Below, one piece after another: positions 42,555 to 54,500 of a stretch of DNA of 64,000 nt. The stretch's first letter is position 1, and every line of letters begins with the position of its first letter. The DNA is from Tridacna crocea (taxonomy: Eukaryota > Mollusca > Bivalvia > Cardiida > Cardiidae), in contig OX031057.1 of the NCBI GenBank assembly GCA_943736015.1, forward strand, positions 41,006,501 to 41,070,500, read 5' to 3'. The position numbers and the translations under genes were made by a program. Under the pieces are notes generated by a model, which ran no database searches, was not told the origin of the DNA, and saw nothing but the letters and a program-made list of their open reading frames with translations.

Positions 42555-45500
42555 ATGTCTCGACTGAGGTATGACAATTATTTGTTGATTTATTCGAAGG
42601 TAAATTTGAAATTGATCTGAAGTCATCGAAATCAGTAAAATGACAGATGGACAGAAGCCACGAAAAAATTCTTTGCCGATCGATGGTGGCATTTAGATTG
42701 CTGGACGCAATATTTTTTTTTTTTCGATTTTCGATTTGTTCAAAGAAAGAGCATTTGCAGACGATGTTTTGATTGATGGTCAAGTAACGGTGGATGTCAG
42801 ACACTTAGACCCCTGACCATTTAGGTCAGGGGTCTAAGTGTTAGATCAATATTTTAAGGGGTCTAAATGGTCAGGGGTCTAAGTGTCTCACTCCCGTAAC
42901 GGTTATGGGGTAATTCCTTTATCAAAGTGTATTTAGCCGACCGTCGTGTACGCACTGAAGAAATTTCATACTGCGAGGACGACTGCCGTGTAATCAATGA
43001 AGGAAAACTTGTTGGGTGCCCGACGGTCTTGCATGGACTAATGAAATATCATCTTAGAGGCATGACTTACGTGCATGCTATTTCCGATTTCTTCATTCAG
43101 AAAATGATGTGGTCAAGTCTGCACTGAAGAATTGGAAATAGAGCACACATAAGTCGTGCCCCCTAGACGATATTTCATCAGTCCGGGCATGATCGTAGGG
43201 CACCCAACAAGTTTTCCATCATTGGTTACATGACAGTCGGCCTTGCAGAATGAATTTTCTTAAATTATGTGTGTACACGACAGGCGGGTAAATATCGTTG
43301 GCCTTTCTTGATTGCAGATATTTTCAGTTTTGATACTGTAAGTCTAATTTTTTTTTTTTGAATGTCTTAATTGTTATGCCTGATATACAGGTACCTCTTT
43401 GTCTAACAACAAAATGTTAGACATGTCAAACTTAAAGATTTGAAGGTGATAAATTTAGCTGAAATGATTGTAACTGACTTTGATTTTTGAAAGGGTAGAA
43501 AATAACTATGAAAAATGATAAAATGCTAGTTATCAGTGTTTTTCATTTTCCAAAAATGTTTTCCAAATGCTTTTATCTTCAGTGTCACTAGGACATTTTA
43601 CTATTTGTGAAAGCATTATTTAATGAATATGACATGCCAGTTGCAAAATTATTTAGGAAGCTGTAAGTATACCCTAGTTGGTGGATAGCTCTTATATGAT
43701 TGTTTCTTTCTTTATAGAGAGTTCCCAGAAAAACTGTTTGAAGTATTTTTGGAAGTTGGAAAACCAACCGGTGAGGATGAAGGTATGTATAGTTTAAGAA
43801 ATTATGTCTTTCACCCTTTACCGCATGATACCGAGAATATAAGATGATGACAGGCAGATGGATGGATAGAGACAGACAGACACAGGCAAAGAGATCAACA
43901 GAGAAGATGAGATTAGATATTATGATAGAACTGCACAAAGTCTGATCTTGAATCCACTTTCCAATATTTGGTCGGATCTTTGATCCACACCATCCACTGT
44001 TTTTGATAACACTATTGCAGAAACACCCTTGAAATTGCAACATTTTATTTGTATTCTTGATAAAGAAAGTCTGTGTCATAAAAGGGGAGTACTTTTCTGG
44101 TGAACTCTTTATAAACAATCCAAAGTTTTATTAACCCCAAGGCAAAAGGTATTTTATGAGCTTGTTCAAAAGGAGAAAAAGCTCTTTAAACATATTTATG
44201 AAAATGCAATTGCCCAAATAGGTCTGATGTAAAAAATATCTGTTATTGAAAAAAAAAAAAAGATGTGAAGTTTGCTTGTTAAAGAGCATATTCGTAAACA
44301 GTTTTTAATTGCATTCTTAGTAAAATTATCAAGAATTTCCTATAATTAAAGACACATGTATATCTATACTCTTTTTCACCCATTTTACCTTTATTTTTAA
44401 TATTTTATGAAACTATGTGTGTAATCATCTTGTATCTTACCGCAAATGTTGCCCCTGATGGTAGGAAGGTGGAATAGTTAAGTTTTTTTTTTTGTAGTTT
44501 TTGAAAGTAATATAGTCATATACAGTTCTGAGTGCCCAAAGCAAACAATTTAGCTGTGAGAAATTGGGTTTCTTTCGAAATCTACTATTAGACTAAAGTA
44601 CACTTTAGCTCTTTACCAAACAACAAAACTTTTAGACTGGTCCAAACTGAAAGCACATGCAGACAAGAAAATAAACGTAACTCCAATATTGAAATTTGTT
44701 TCCAGCAGGGTAGGAAACATTGTCGGAAAAGGAGAAATTGATGGTTACCAGCATTTTCTCCTTTCCCGACAATGTTTTCAAAAGGCTTCTATCAAAGGGT
44801 TGTAAAAACCAGGGATTGTTTGGTAAAGATTTAAAATGGTTGATGAGTATAGGCTTAGGACCAGTATTCACCAACCATCCTTAACAATAATATTTGTCTT
44901 CTCATGACCTGGTGGTTGTGAATTTGATACTCGGTTGAGGCAAACTTTCTTTCCGGCGTATTTTCACCTCTCAGCTCTGCTGAAGCATGTGAGAAAAGTA
45001 GCTGGTGGCTTTGGAAAGAAAGTTGTTTAAGCACCGGTATGAGAAAGCCTGGAAACACATTTTCGTCACAGACTGCCATGAAATGACCTTAGTTGTTAAG
45101 TGGTGTTAAACCCCAATACAACCAACCAAAAAATTGATGGAACTTTTGACTGGCTAATCAAGTAGTAAGTACAGACCCTGATCTATGTTCACTTTTTTCT
45201 TTGCAGTTCCTTTCATCATACAGAAATATCCCCTAGATTATGAGGATCAGGTGAGAATTTTGACATCATATGTTATTCTATCACCGGTCAGGCTACCGGG
45301 TTCTTCATTTTACCTATGTGGGGTTCCATCAACCTCAGAACCCAGGTTTAAGCATTATGTTACTCTCCATGCATTACAGAATGAATCGAAACTGGGTCAA
45401 CGAGGATGGGTTCCATTAGTGCAGTCAATAGTGTATAGTCCTTTACCACACAATTCTGACTTTTAATGACGCTGAGAAAGAAGCCTTTTGAAAACATTGT

Positions 45501-48500
45501 CGGAAAAGGAGAAAATGCTGGTAAACAGCATTTTCTCCTTTTCCCACAAAGTTTTATACCCTTCCCAAAACGAATTTCAATTTTTGAGTCACTTAGATTT
45601 TGCTGTCTGCTAATGCTCTCAATTTGGCAGAGTCTAAAATTTTGTTGTATGGTAAAGAGTTACAATGTATCTCTTTCGCATACAGTAAAATTTCAGACTT
45701 GTCCAAATCAAAAGCATCTGCAGACAACAATAAAAAATTATGAATGTGAGTGAAAAATTATGATTTGTTTGGGTAAGGGTAGGAAAAATTGTGGGAAATG
45801 GAGAAAATGCTCTTTCATGTTTTGTATCCTTTCTGATACTAATGACATCATCTGTGGCACATGTGATGTTTGCAAATGTTTTGAATTTGGAGCAGTCTAA
45901 ACTCTTACTGTCTGGTAAAGAGTTAAAGTATGCAGTTGTTTTGGAAATAGGTTAACCCTTTCCCAAACAAGCCCTGGTTTTTATGTGTCTGCTGTAAAAG
46001 TCTTTTGAAAACACTGTGGGAAAATGAGAAATTGCTCGTAACGAGCAATTTCTCTTTTTCCCACAGTGTTTTCTAGCCTTTTTGAGAACTTTCTGCCATT
46101 TTCTCTAAACGTGAAATTGTTGTCTGCAAACTCTTTCAGTTTGGAAGAGTCCAAAATTTGTCGTTTGGGAAAGGGTTAAGTGAAGCTTGATTGTAACAGG
46201 TGGTAATTGATTTTTTGTCTTTCCTGTGTTAGAAATAAAACAACTGTATACAAAGTCGGATAATGCCACCTTAGTGCATTCAGTTAATTCTATACCACAA
46301 AATCCCGATTTTTAAGAAATGTTAGGAAGAAGCCTTTTGAAAACATTGTGGGAAAAGGAGAAAATGCTGGTGATCAGCATTTTCTCCTTTTGCCGCAATG
46401 TTTTCTACCCTATCAAATACAGAAATTACCTTCTATACTACATTTATCGACTGCAAATGCTTTTTAACCCATTACCACTCAATCCTTACTTTTGACAACC
46501 CTGAGAAAGAAGCCATTAGAAAACATTATGGGAATAGGAGAAAATGCTGGTAACCAGCATTTTCTCCTTTTCCCACATTGCTTTCTACCCTTCCAAAATC
46601 AAAATTCAAGTTTTGATTCATATTTATTGTGTCGTCTGCAAATGCTTTCAGTTTGGACTGGTCCAAAATTTTGTTGTTTGGTAAAGAGTTATACAAACAA
46701 CTCCCTTGTTAGCAAGTCCTTTATGCTACTGACAGGAGCTTGGCTCTTCATTGTAAGGAAAGGAGAAAATGCTGGTAAAGTGTTTTCTGCCTTGTCAAAG
46801 TTACGCCTATTTTTTCAGCCACATATAATTTATTAACTGCTTATGTCCCCAAATTTTGAAGATATTAACCCTTTACCACACAATCCCTACTTTTGACGCC
46901 CCTGAGAAAGAAGCCTTTAGAAAACATCGTGGGAAAAGGAGAAAATGCTGGTAACCAGCATTTTCTCCTTTTCCCACAATGTTTTCTACCCTTCACAAAA
47001 CAAATTTCAAATTTTCAATCACTTTTATTATGTTGTGTGCAATTCATTTCAATTTTGACAAACCTAAAATTTTGTCGTTTGGTAATGGGTTAAACAATCT
47101 CTCTCTTTCCCACAATGCCTTCTACCCTATCAAATATAGGAAAATGCTTTCAGTTTTGTCTAGTTGAGAATTTTGCTGTTTTGTAAAGCTTTGATAAAGG
47201 CATGGTAGAAGGGCTAATGGCTAATTGACATACTGTTTGTCAAAGTAACTTGTTTTGAAAGAAGAACAGAATGAAAAATTAAATTAAAATATCATGAACA
47301 AGAATTGTAACATGAAGCAGAAGGAACTGAACATGTGTTTTTGGTTTTTGTCCTGTGACATGCATGATTGCAAGAAAGATTCTCTCATATACTGAAAAGG
47401 CATAACCGTATATAATGTGAATAAGGTAAAGAGAGCTATGTCAAGATGGCAGTTGATTAATGGTATTTTGAAACCTGAAGCCTTTCTAGTTGATTGCATT
47501 GATATGCGATTTCTTCCTACCATCTGTAACTAAGAACATCTAAGATCTTTGTGAGAAATGGTAAAATTAATTTCGATCAACCTTTTTTCCGTTTCCCACA
47601 ATGTTTTTAAAAGCCAGCATCATCTTGGTTAAAGAATGTGTTAAATTTTAGGTACCCTTTTCAAGCAATCCAAAAACTACCATGAGACTCTGAGGAAGAC
47701 ACCTTCTAAAAATACTGTGGGAAAAGGAGAAAATGCTGGTAACCAGCATTTTCTCCTTTTCTCACAATATTTTCTATCCTTCTCTAAAGAAATTTCAATT
47801 TTTGAGTCAAGTTAATTTTGTCGTCTGCAAATGCTCTCAAATCACTTTTGACCAGACCAAAATTTTCTAGTTTGGTAAAGAGTTAACCCTTTACCCCATA
47901 AGGCATTTCTATGGTATCTCTACTTGACCCTAAATAACAGCAAGGATGAAGCTGTTTCTTATGTGTATATGGCACATTTTGGTAGCATAGAAAACACTGT
48001 GGCAAAAGGTGACATTGCTCGTCATGACCAATTTCACCTTTGGCCACAATGTTTTCCAAAGGCTCCTACAAGCAATGTGTAGAAATCAGTATCTATGGAG
48101 TAAAGGGTTAATTACCTATCCATTTGATTGACATTAATGGTCAGTCAATTATAGAGCTCATTATTACAAGCATCAACATTCTTTTTTACCCTTTCCCACC
48201 CTTTCATTACCCTCATAGCCCATTTTATATATCATTCTATTAGTCAACTCTTTACCAGACAATAAAACTTTTTATTAATTTTGGACTTGTCCGAATTGAA
48301 AGTATTTTGCAGACAACAAAGTAAATGTGACTCAAAAAATGAAATTTGATTTGGGAAGGGTAGAAAACATTATAGGAAAGGAGAAAATGCTTGTTCTCCT
48401 TTTCCTGCAATGTTTTCAAAAGCATTGTTTTGCATGGTCATTAAAAGTAGGGATTGTAGGAGTTAAAGTGTTAAAACCCTTTTCTAGACAACAAAATTTA

Positions 48501-51500
48501 ACAACTTCCCTAATGGAAAGCATTAGCAGATGTCAGATTAAATGTAGCTTATATGATAGAAAATGCCTTTGAAGGGGGTAGTAAATATTGTAGAAAAGAA
48601 AGAGAAAATGTTGATTTCAACTTTTTTTTTCTTCTTTTCCCACAGTGTTTTGAAAAACCATTTTCCACATGGTCATTAAAACAGGATTTTTTTTGGACAG
48701 GATAAAGGATAACTATAACATTTGTTCAAAGTGTGTATTCTAGGGGTCACTGGGAATTAATGCTAATGTTTCTTTTGTATTTACAGGAAGTTTTGAAATC
48801 GGCACCAAAGTTTGCATTTCCTTGTGATACAGAAAGGTATCAGTAAGTTATATATAAGCCCTGGGTGAATGGCTGCTTTTTCTTTCTCTTAGTTAGATCT
48901 GCTGATGGTGATTCAAGGTAATATACAATGTCACTTTCCCTTAACTCATTATCAAACGACAAAATTTTGGATTAGTGAAAATTGAAAGCATTTGCAGATG
49001 ACAAAAAAAATGTGAATCAAAAATTGAAATTTGATTTGGAAAGGGCAGAAAACATTGTGGGAAAAGGAGAAAATGCTGGTTACCAGCATTTTCTCCTTTT
49101 CCCACAATGTTTTCTAAAGGCTTCTTTCTCAGGGTTGTCAAAAGTAGGGATTGTGTGGTAATGGGTTAACCCATAACCACACAATCCCTACTTTGGACGC
49201 TCCCGGAAAAGAAGCTTTTTGAAAACATTGTGGGAAAAGGAGAAAATGCTGGTAACCAGCATTTTCTCCTTTTCCCACAGTGTTTTCTACCCTTTCCAGA
49301 ACAAATTTCGATTTTTCAGTCACCTTTATTTTGTCGTCTGCCAATGCTTTCAATTAGGACCAGTCCAAAATTGTCTCGTGTGGTAATGAGTTTAAGGTAA
49401 TATACAATGTTCCCTTAATCTCACCACATGACAAAAGTTTAGACTGATATTGACAGCATTCTTAACTCATTACCAAATGACAAAAAATTAGGTTGGTCTA
49501 AACTGAAGACATTTGCAGACGACAAAATGAAAGTGACTGAAAATTTGAACTTTGTTTTGTAAAGCGTAGAAAACATTGTGGGAAAAGGAGAAAATGCTGG
49601 TTACCAGCATTTTCTGCTTTTCCCACAGTGTTTTCAAAAGGCTTCTTTCTCAGGGTCGTTAAAAGTCGGGATTGTGTGGTAAAAAGAGTTAACCAATTAC
49701 CACACAATTCCTACTTTTGACGCCCCCCAGAAAGAAGCCTTTTGAAAACACTGTGGGAAGGGGAGAAAATGCTGGTAACTAGCATTTTCTCCTTTTCCCA
49801 CAGTGTTTTCTATCCTTCCCAGAACAAATTTCAATTTTTCAGTCATGCTTTCAATTTGGACCAGTCTAAAATTTTGTCGTTTGGTAATGGGTTAAACAAC
49901 AGTTACATGAATCCTTAACCATAGGACAAAGTTTTAGACTTTTCCCAAAATGAAAGCTTTTTTAAGGGGCAAATTAAATACAGCTCAAATGACGATATTT
50001 ATCTTTCACACAGTCCCAAAGTTTAGACGAAATTTATGTAACAGACTTTTGAAAATATTATGGGAAAAGAAGAAAATGCTGGTAACTAACATTCTCTCCT
50101 TTTCTCACAATGCTTTCTGCTCTGTTAAAAGCAGAAAGTATGGTTTAACTCATTACCACATGACAAAATTTATAGACTGGTCCAAATTGAAAGTATTTGC
50201 ATGCGACAAAATAAATGTGAAAAGTTAAAACATGCTATGGGAAGGGTAGAAAACATTGTGGGTAAAGGAGAAAATGCTGCAAACCAGCATTTTCTCCTTT
50301 TCCCACAAGGTTTTCAAAAGGCTTCTACCTCGGGGTCGTCAAAAGTCGTCATTGTGTGGTAAAGGGTTAAGCAACATTTATTTTCATCCTCTGCAAAAGC
50401 TTTGAATTTGGCTTAGTCAAAAGTTTCATCATTTCATAAAGGGTTATGTCTTTCAATCCCTTATCAAACAGTCAAATGTTTTAAGGGCCCTTGACCAGAT
50501 GGAAAATGGACCAGCTTTTTCTCCTTTTCCTACAATGTTTTCTACTCTTTCCAGTATCAATTTCATGACTTGAATTAACCAAATTTAACCCTTTACCACC
50601 CAATGCCTGATTTCTACACCCTGAGATAGAAGCCTTGAAAACAATTCGGGAAAAGTAGAAAATGCTGGTAACCTACTTTTTCTCCATTTCCCAAAATGTT
50701 TTCTACCCCTGCTGGAAACAAAGTCCCATTTTTGAATTACATTTATTTTGTTGTCTGCAAGTGGTTTCAATTTGGACCAGCCTAAAATTTTGTCATTTGG
50801 TAAAGGGTTAATTAGCTTTGAGTTTTAATCATGTTGATTGGTTAAGAGTTGATAAAGGGAAAAATTGAACCCAATCTAGAAAGGGCTGTTGACCAGTAAT
50901 CTCCTCTTACCATGATGTTTCTCAAAGCTTTTATCCAAAGGGTTCAAAGACTTGGGATTGTATGGTGAGAGGTTACAACAAGTCTTGAAGGCATGAAATG
51001 TATTCAGGAAGATTTGTAAGAGGAGGAAATATTTCATGTGGCGCATGTACTTTTATAAGTGTTCATGGAAAAAGAAAGTACCGATGGTAGAAATAAATAC
51101 CTTATCACTCATTTCCCACTAGTCATATTTAACCCATTACCACACAATCCCTAGATTTGACGACCCTGAGAAAGAAGCCTTTAGAAAACATTGTGGGAAA
51201 AGGAGAAAATGCTGGTTACCAGCATTTTCTCCTTTTTCCACAATGTTTTCTACCCTTCACAAAACAAATTTCAAATTTTCATTCACTTTTATTTTGTCGT
51301 CTGCAAATCCTTTCGATTTGGACAAGCCTAAAATATTGAGGTTTGGTTATGATTTAAAGATGCTTTTCTCTGAAGTGTAGATCAAGATCAGACTGTTTCA
51401 AAAACTGTCCTACTTTTTTCTACCCCAACAGCCTAGCAGCATGAAAGCACGAAGAGTAATTGAAAGAATAAAAAGGTCATGAAAGGTCATTTCAAATTTG

Positions 51501-54500
51501 CAGGGTGGGGGGATGACTGTTATGATTATACTGTAAATATTTTTGTTGAATTTATAGGACCTTGAAACATCATGTTTATAATGACTGTGTGTAGTAAGAT
51601 ACATGTAGTTAATCTTTTCTACTCGTCTACTAGTTCACAAATTAACTCACAACCTCTTGTGTAATTTCCTGATTGCAAAATGGAATTCTCCAGCTCTTAA
51701 CCCTGTACTAAACATTGCCAAGTTTTAACAACTCTTCACAAGAGGGATTTTGAAGACATTGCCAGAAAAGGAGAAAATGCTGGTTACCAGCATTTTCTCC
51801 TTTTCTCACAATGTTTTCTTCTCTTTCAGACACTAGTCCAATTATTGTATCCATACTTAACTCATTACCACACGACAAAATTTTAGACTGGTTCAAATTG
51901 AAAGCATTTGCAGACGACAAATCAAAGGTGACTGAAAAATTGAAATTTGTTCTGGGAAGGGTAGAAAACACTGTGGGAAAAGGAGAAAATGCTGGTTACC
52001 AGCATTTTCTCCTTTTCCTACAGTGTTTTCAAAAGGTTTCTTTCTCAGGGGCGTCAAAAGTAGGGATTGTGTGGTAATGGGTTAACTCTTAACCAAACGA
52101 CAAAATTTTAGGCTGATCCAAATTGAAAGCACTTGCAGACGACAAAATTAATGTAAGTCGAAAATTGAAATTTGTTTCCCACAGGGTAGAAAGCATTGTG
52201 GGAAAAGGAGAAGCATTTTCATCTTTTCCCATAATGATTTCAAAAGGCTTCTTTCTCAGGGTCATAAAAAAAACAGGGATTGTTTGGGAAAGGGTTAATT
52301 TGTGACAGATCTGTTAATTCTTCCAATAAAGATGAGCCTAAAATTTTGTCGTTTTGTAAACAGTTGATCGTCAACCATACCATTAATTTGTGAAGAGCAA
52401 CTTTCCTTTCTTTCTCCCTCAGTGTTTCCTGAACTAGTAAGCTGGAAGATATGAAAAGCAGTTATAGATACTTGCATGTCGGCAAAAGCAAAGAACCTAT
52501 TCTCCATACAAGTGTACCATACTGCTGTGTAAATCTGTAGATCTACTTGATTACCGAAATTTAGACTTTTCCTTGTTGAAAGCATTTGCTATTGACAATG
52601 TGGCTGTATTAATGAGATTAGTTCATAAGATAATGATGAGAAGGAAATACTAAACATTGTGTGAAGAGGGAAAATGCTGATTATCAGCATTATCTTCGTT
52701 ACCCACAACTCATGTCAAAAGATTCCTTCCTAAGATTTGTTAACTCTTTACCAAACAACAAAATTTTAGACTGGACCAAATTAAAAGCATTTACAGACCT
52801 CAAAATAAACATAAGTCAAAAATTGAAAATTGTGTCCGAAGGGGTAGAAAACATTGTAGACAAAGAAAATGCTGGTTTACTAGCATTTTCTCCTTTTCAC
52901 ACAATGTTTTCAAAAGGCTTCTATTATTCTCAAGGTTCAGAGTTGTAAAAACCAGGGAAAGTTTGTTAAACAATTAAAACTTTAGCTCAAGAGCTTTAAC
53001 AACCCTGGTAAAGAAGGCTTTTGAAAACATTGAGGGGAAAATAGGAAAATGCTGAAAACCAATATTTTGTCTTTTTCCCACAGTGTTTTCTTTCCTTTCG
53101 TAGATAAAGGCTATCTTTTGACCCATATCTTTTTGGTCATCAGCAAATGCTGTCTGTTTTGAACATGTCCAGAATTTGATTGTTTGGTAAAGTAGACAGC
53201 TTTATTCTAACATAACTGGAAAAAGAGTAAGTGTTTATCACAAGCAATGATTTGTTGCTGCTTTTCCAACAATGCATTATAACTTTTTTCAAACTCGCAT
53301 ACTAAAACAATATTTCATGGCCTTTTAGCTGGCATATTTTCTAAAGGATCAGTTGTTTACCTATAATAATCAGTTTGTCCTTTTCCCAAATGACTCCTTC
53401 TTTTTATGGGCCTGATCATTTAAGCCTCATTTTATAATGTTGTATACAAATGTTTTCAATGTGGACTTGTCCAAAACTTTGTCATGTAGTTAAGAAATAA
53501 TCTTCTTTCTATCGTGGTATATCGTTCAATAAACCACAGTTGTGAGTTATGAGGCACAATAAATAATCCACGAGGGCGATAGCCCGAGTGGTTTATTCAT
53601 TGTGCCTCATAACTCACAACGTGGTTTATTGAACGATATACCACGATAGAAAGAAGATTATTTTGATTCTAACATGGTCAATTCTTAATTACAGGAAAAC
53701 AAGTTCAAACTTAAGAGTAAAAACGCGGATGAAGATATGAATAACCCACTCAGTGATTGACGTCACTCGATAAAGAATGACGTCACTCAGCGTGGATTGT
53801 CGCAGATTTTACCACGTTTTCCTTGCACTGTGTTTATAGAGCCAAAGTCGCGTGTCATGTTAGAATAAAGAATTCACAGTCAAAATGCTTAGACAGCTTT
53901 TTTTAACACAATTGGAAAACGCCTGATGGCTTATCACAAACAGTATCTGCTGTTATAATTACCGGTATTCATTATCATCTATATACTATTTATTTACTAA
54001 TACAATATTTTTTGCTCTTTTAGCTCACATTTCGGAAAATGATCAATTGTTTTTAAGATTGCTTTTTTTTTTCAATATTTACTATCTGTTGTCTTTCACT
54101 TGTACATAGTTTCTAGCAGGCCAAAAAATTGCCTTGTGCCTTTCACCAAACATTCCAGGGTTGCAATGGTCCTTAACCATTTACTCAATAGATAGTCATT
54201 TCAATGCATTGCTTGTAGGAGCTTTTGGATAACATTGTGGCAAAAGGTAAAATTACTCGTTACGAGCAATTTCACCTTTTGTCACAATGTTTTCAAAAGG
54301 TGTCATATACCTATAAAAACAGTTTCATCCTTGCTGTTATTTAGGGTCAATTAGAGATACCATAGAAATGCCCTATGGGGTAAAGGATTAACTCATTTGC
54401 GGACGACAAAATAAAAGTGACTAAAAATTTGAAATTTGTTTTGTGAAGGGTAGAAGACATTATGGTGAAAGGAGAAAAATGCTGGTTACCAGCATTTTCT

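Noticed and set aside
43588-44118. 176-residue minus-strand open frame overlapping DENND1 exon 2
   Set aside because: Longest frame in the window, but it is antisense to a confirmed exon, low in complexity, and resembles no family I know.
45185-45466. 93-residue frame starting before DENND1 exon 3
   Set aside because: It overlaps the exon and reads through its donor into intron; the true exon is 45207-45250.
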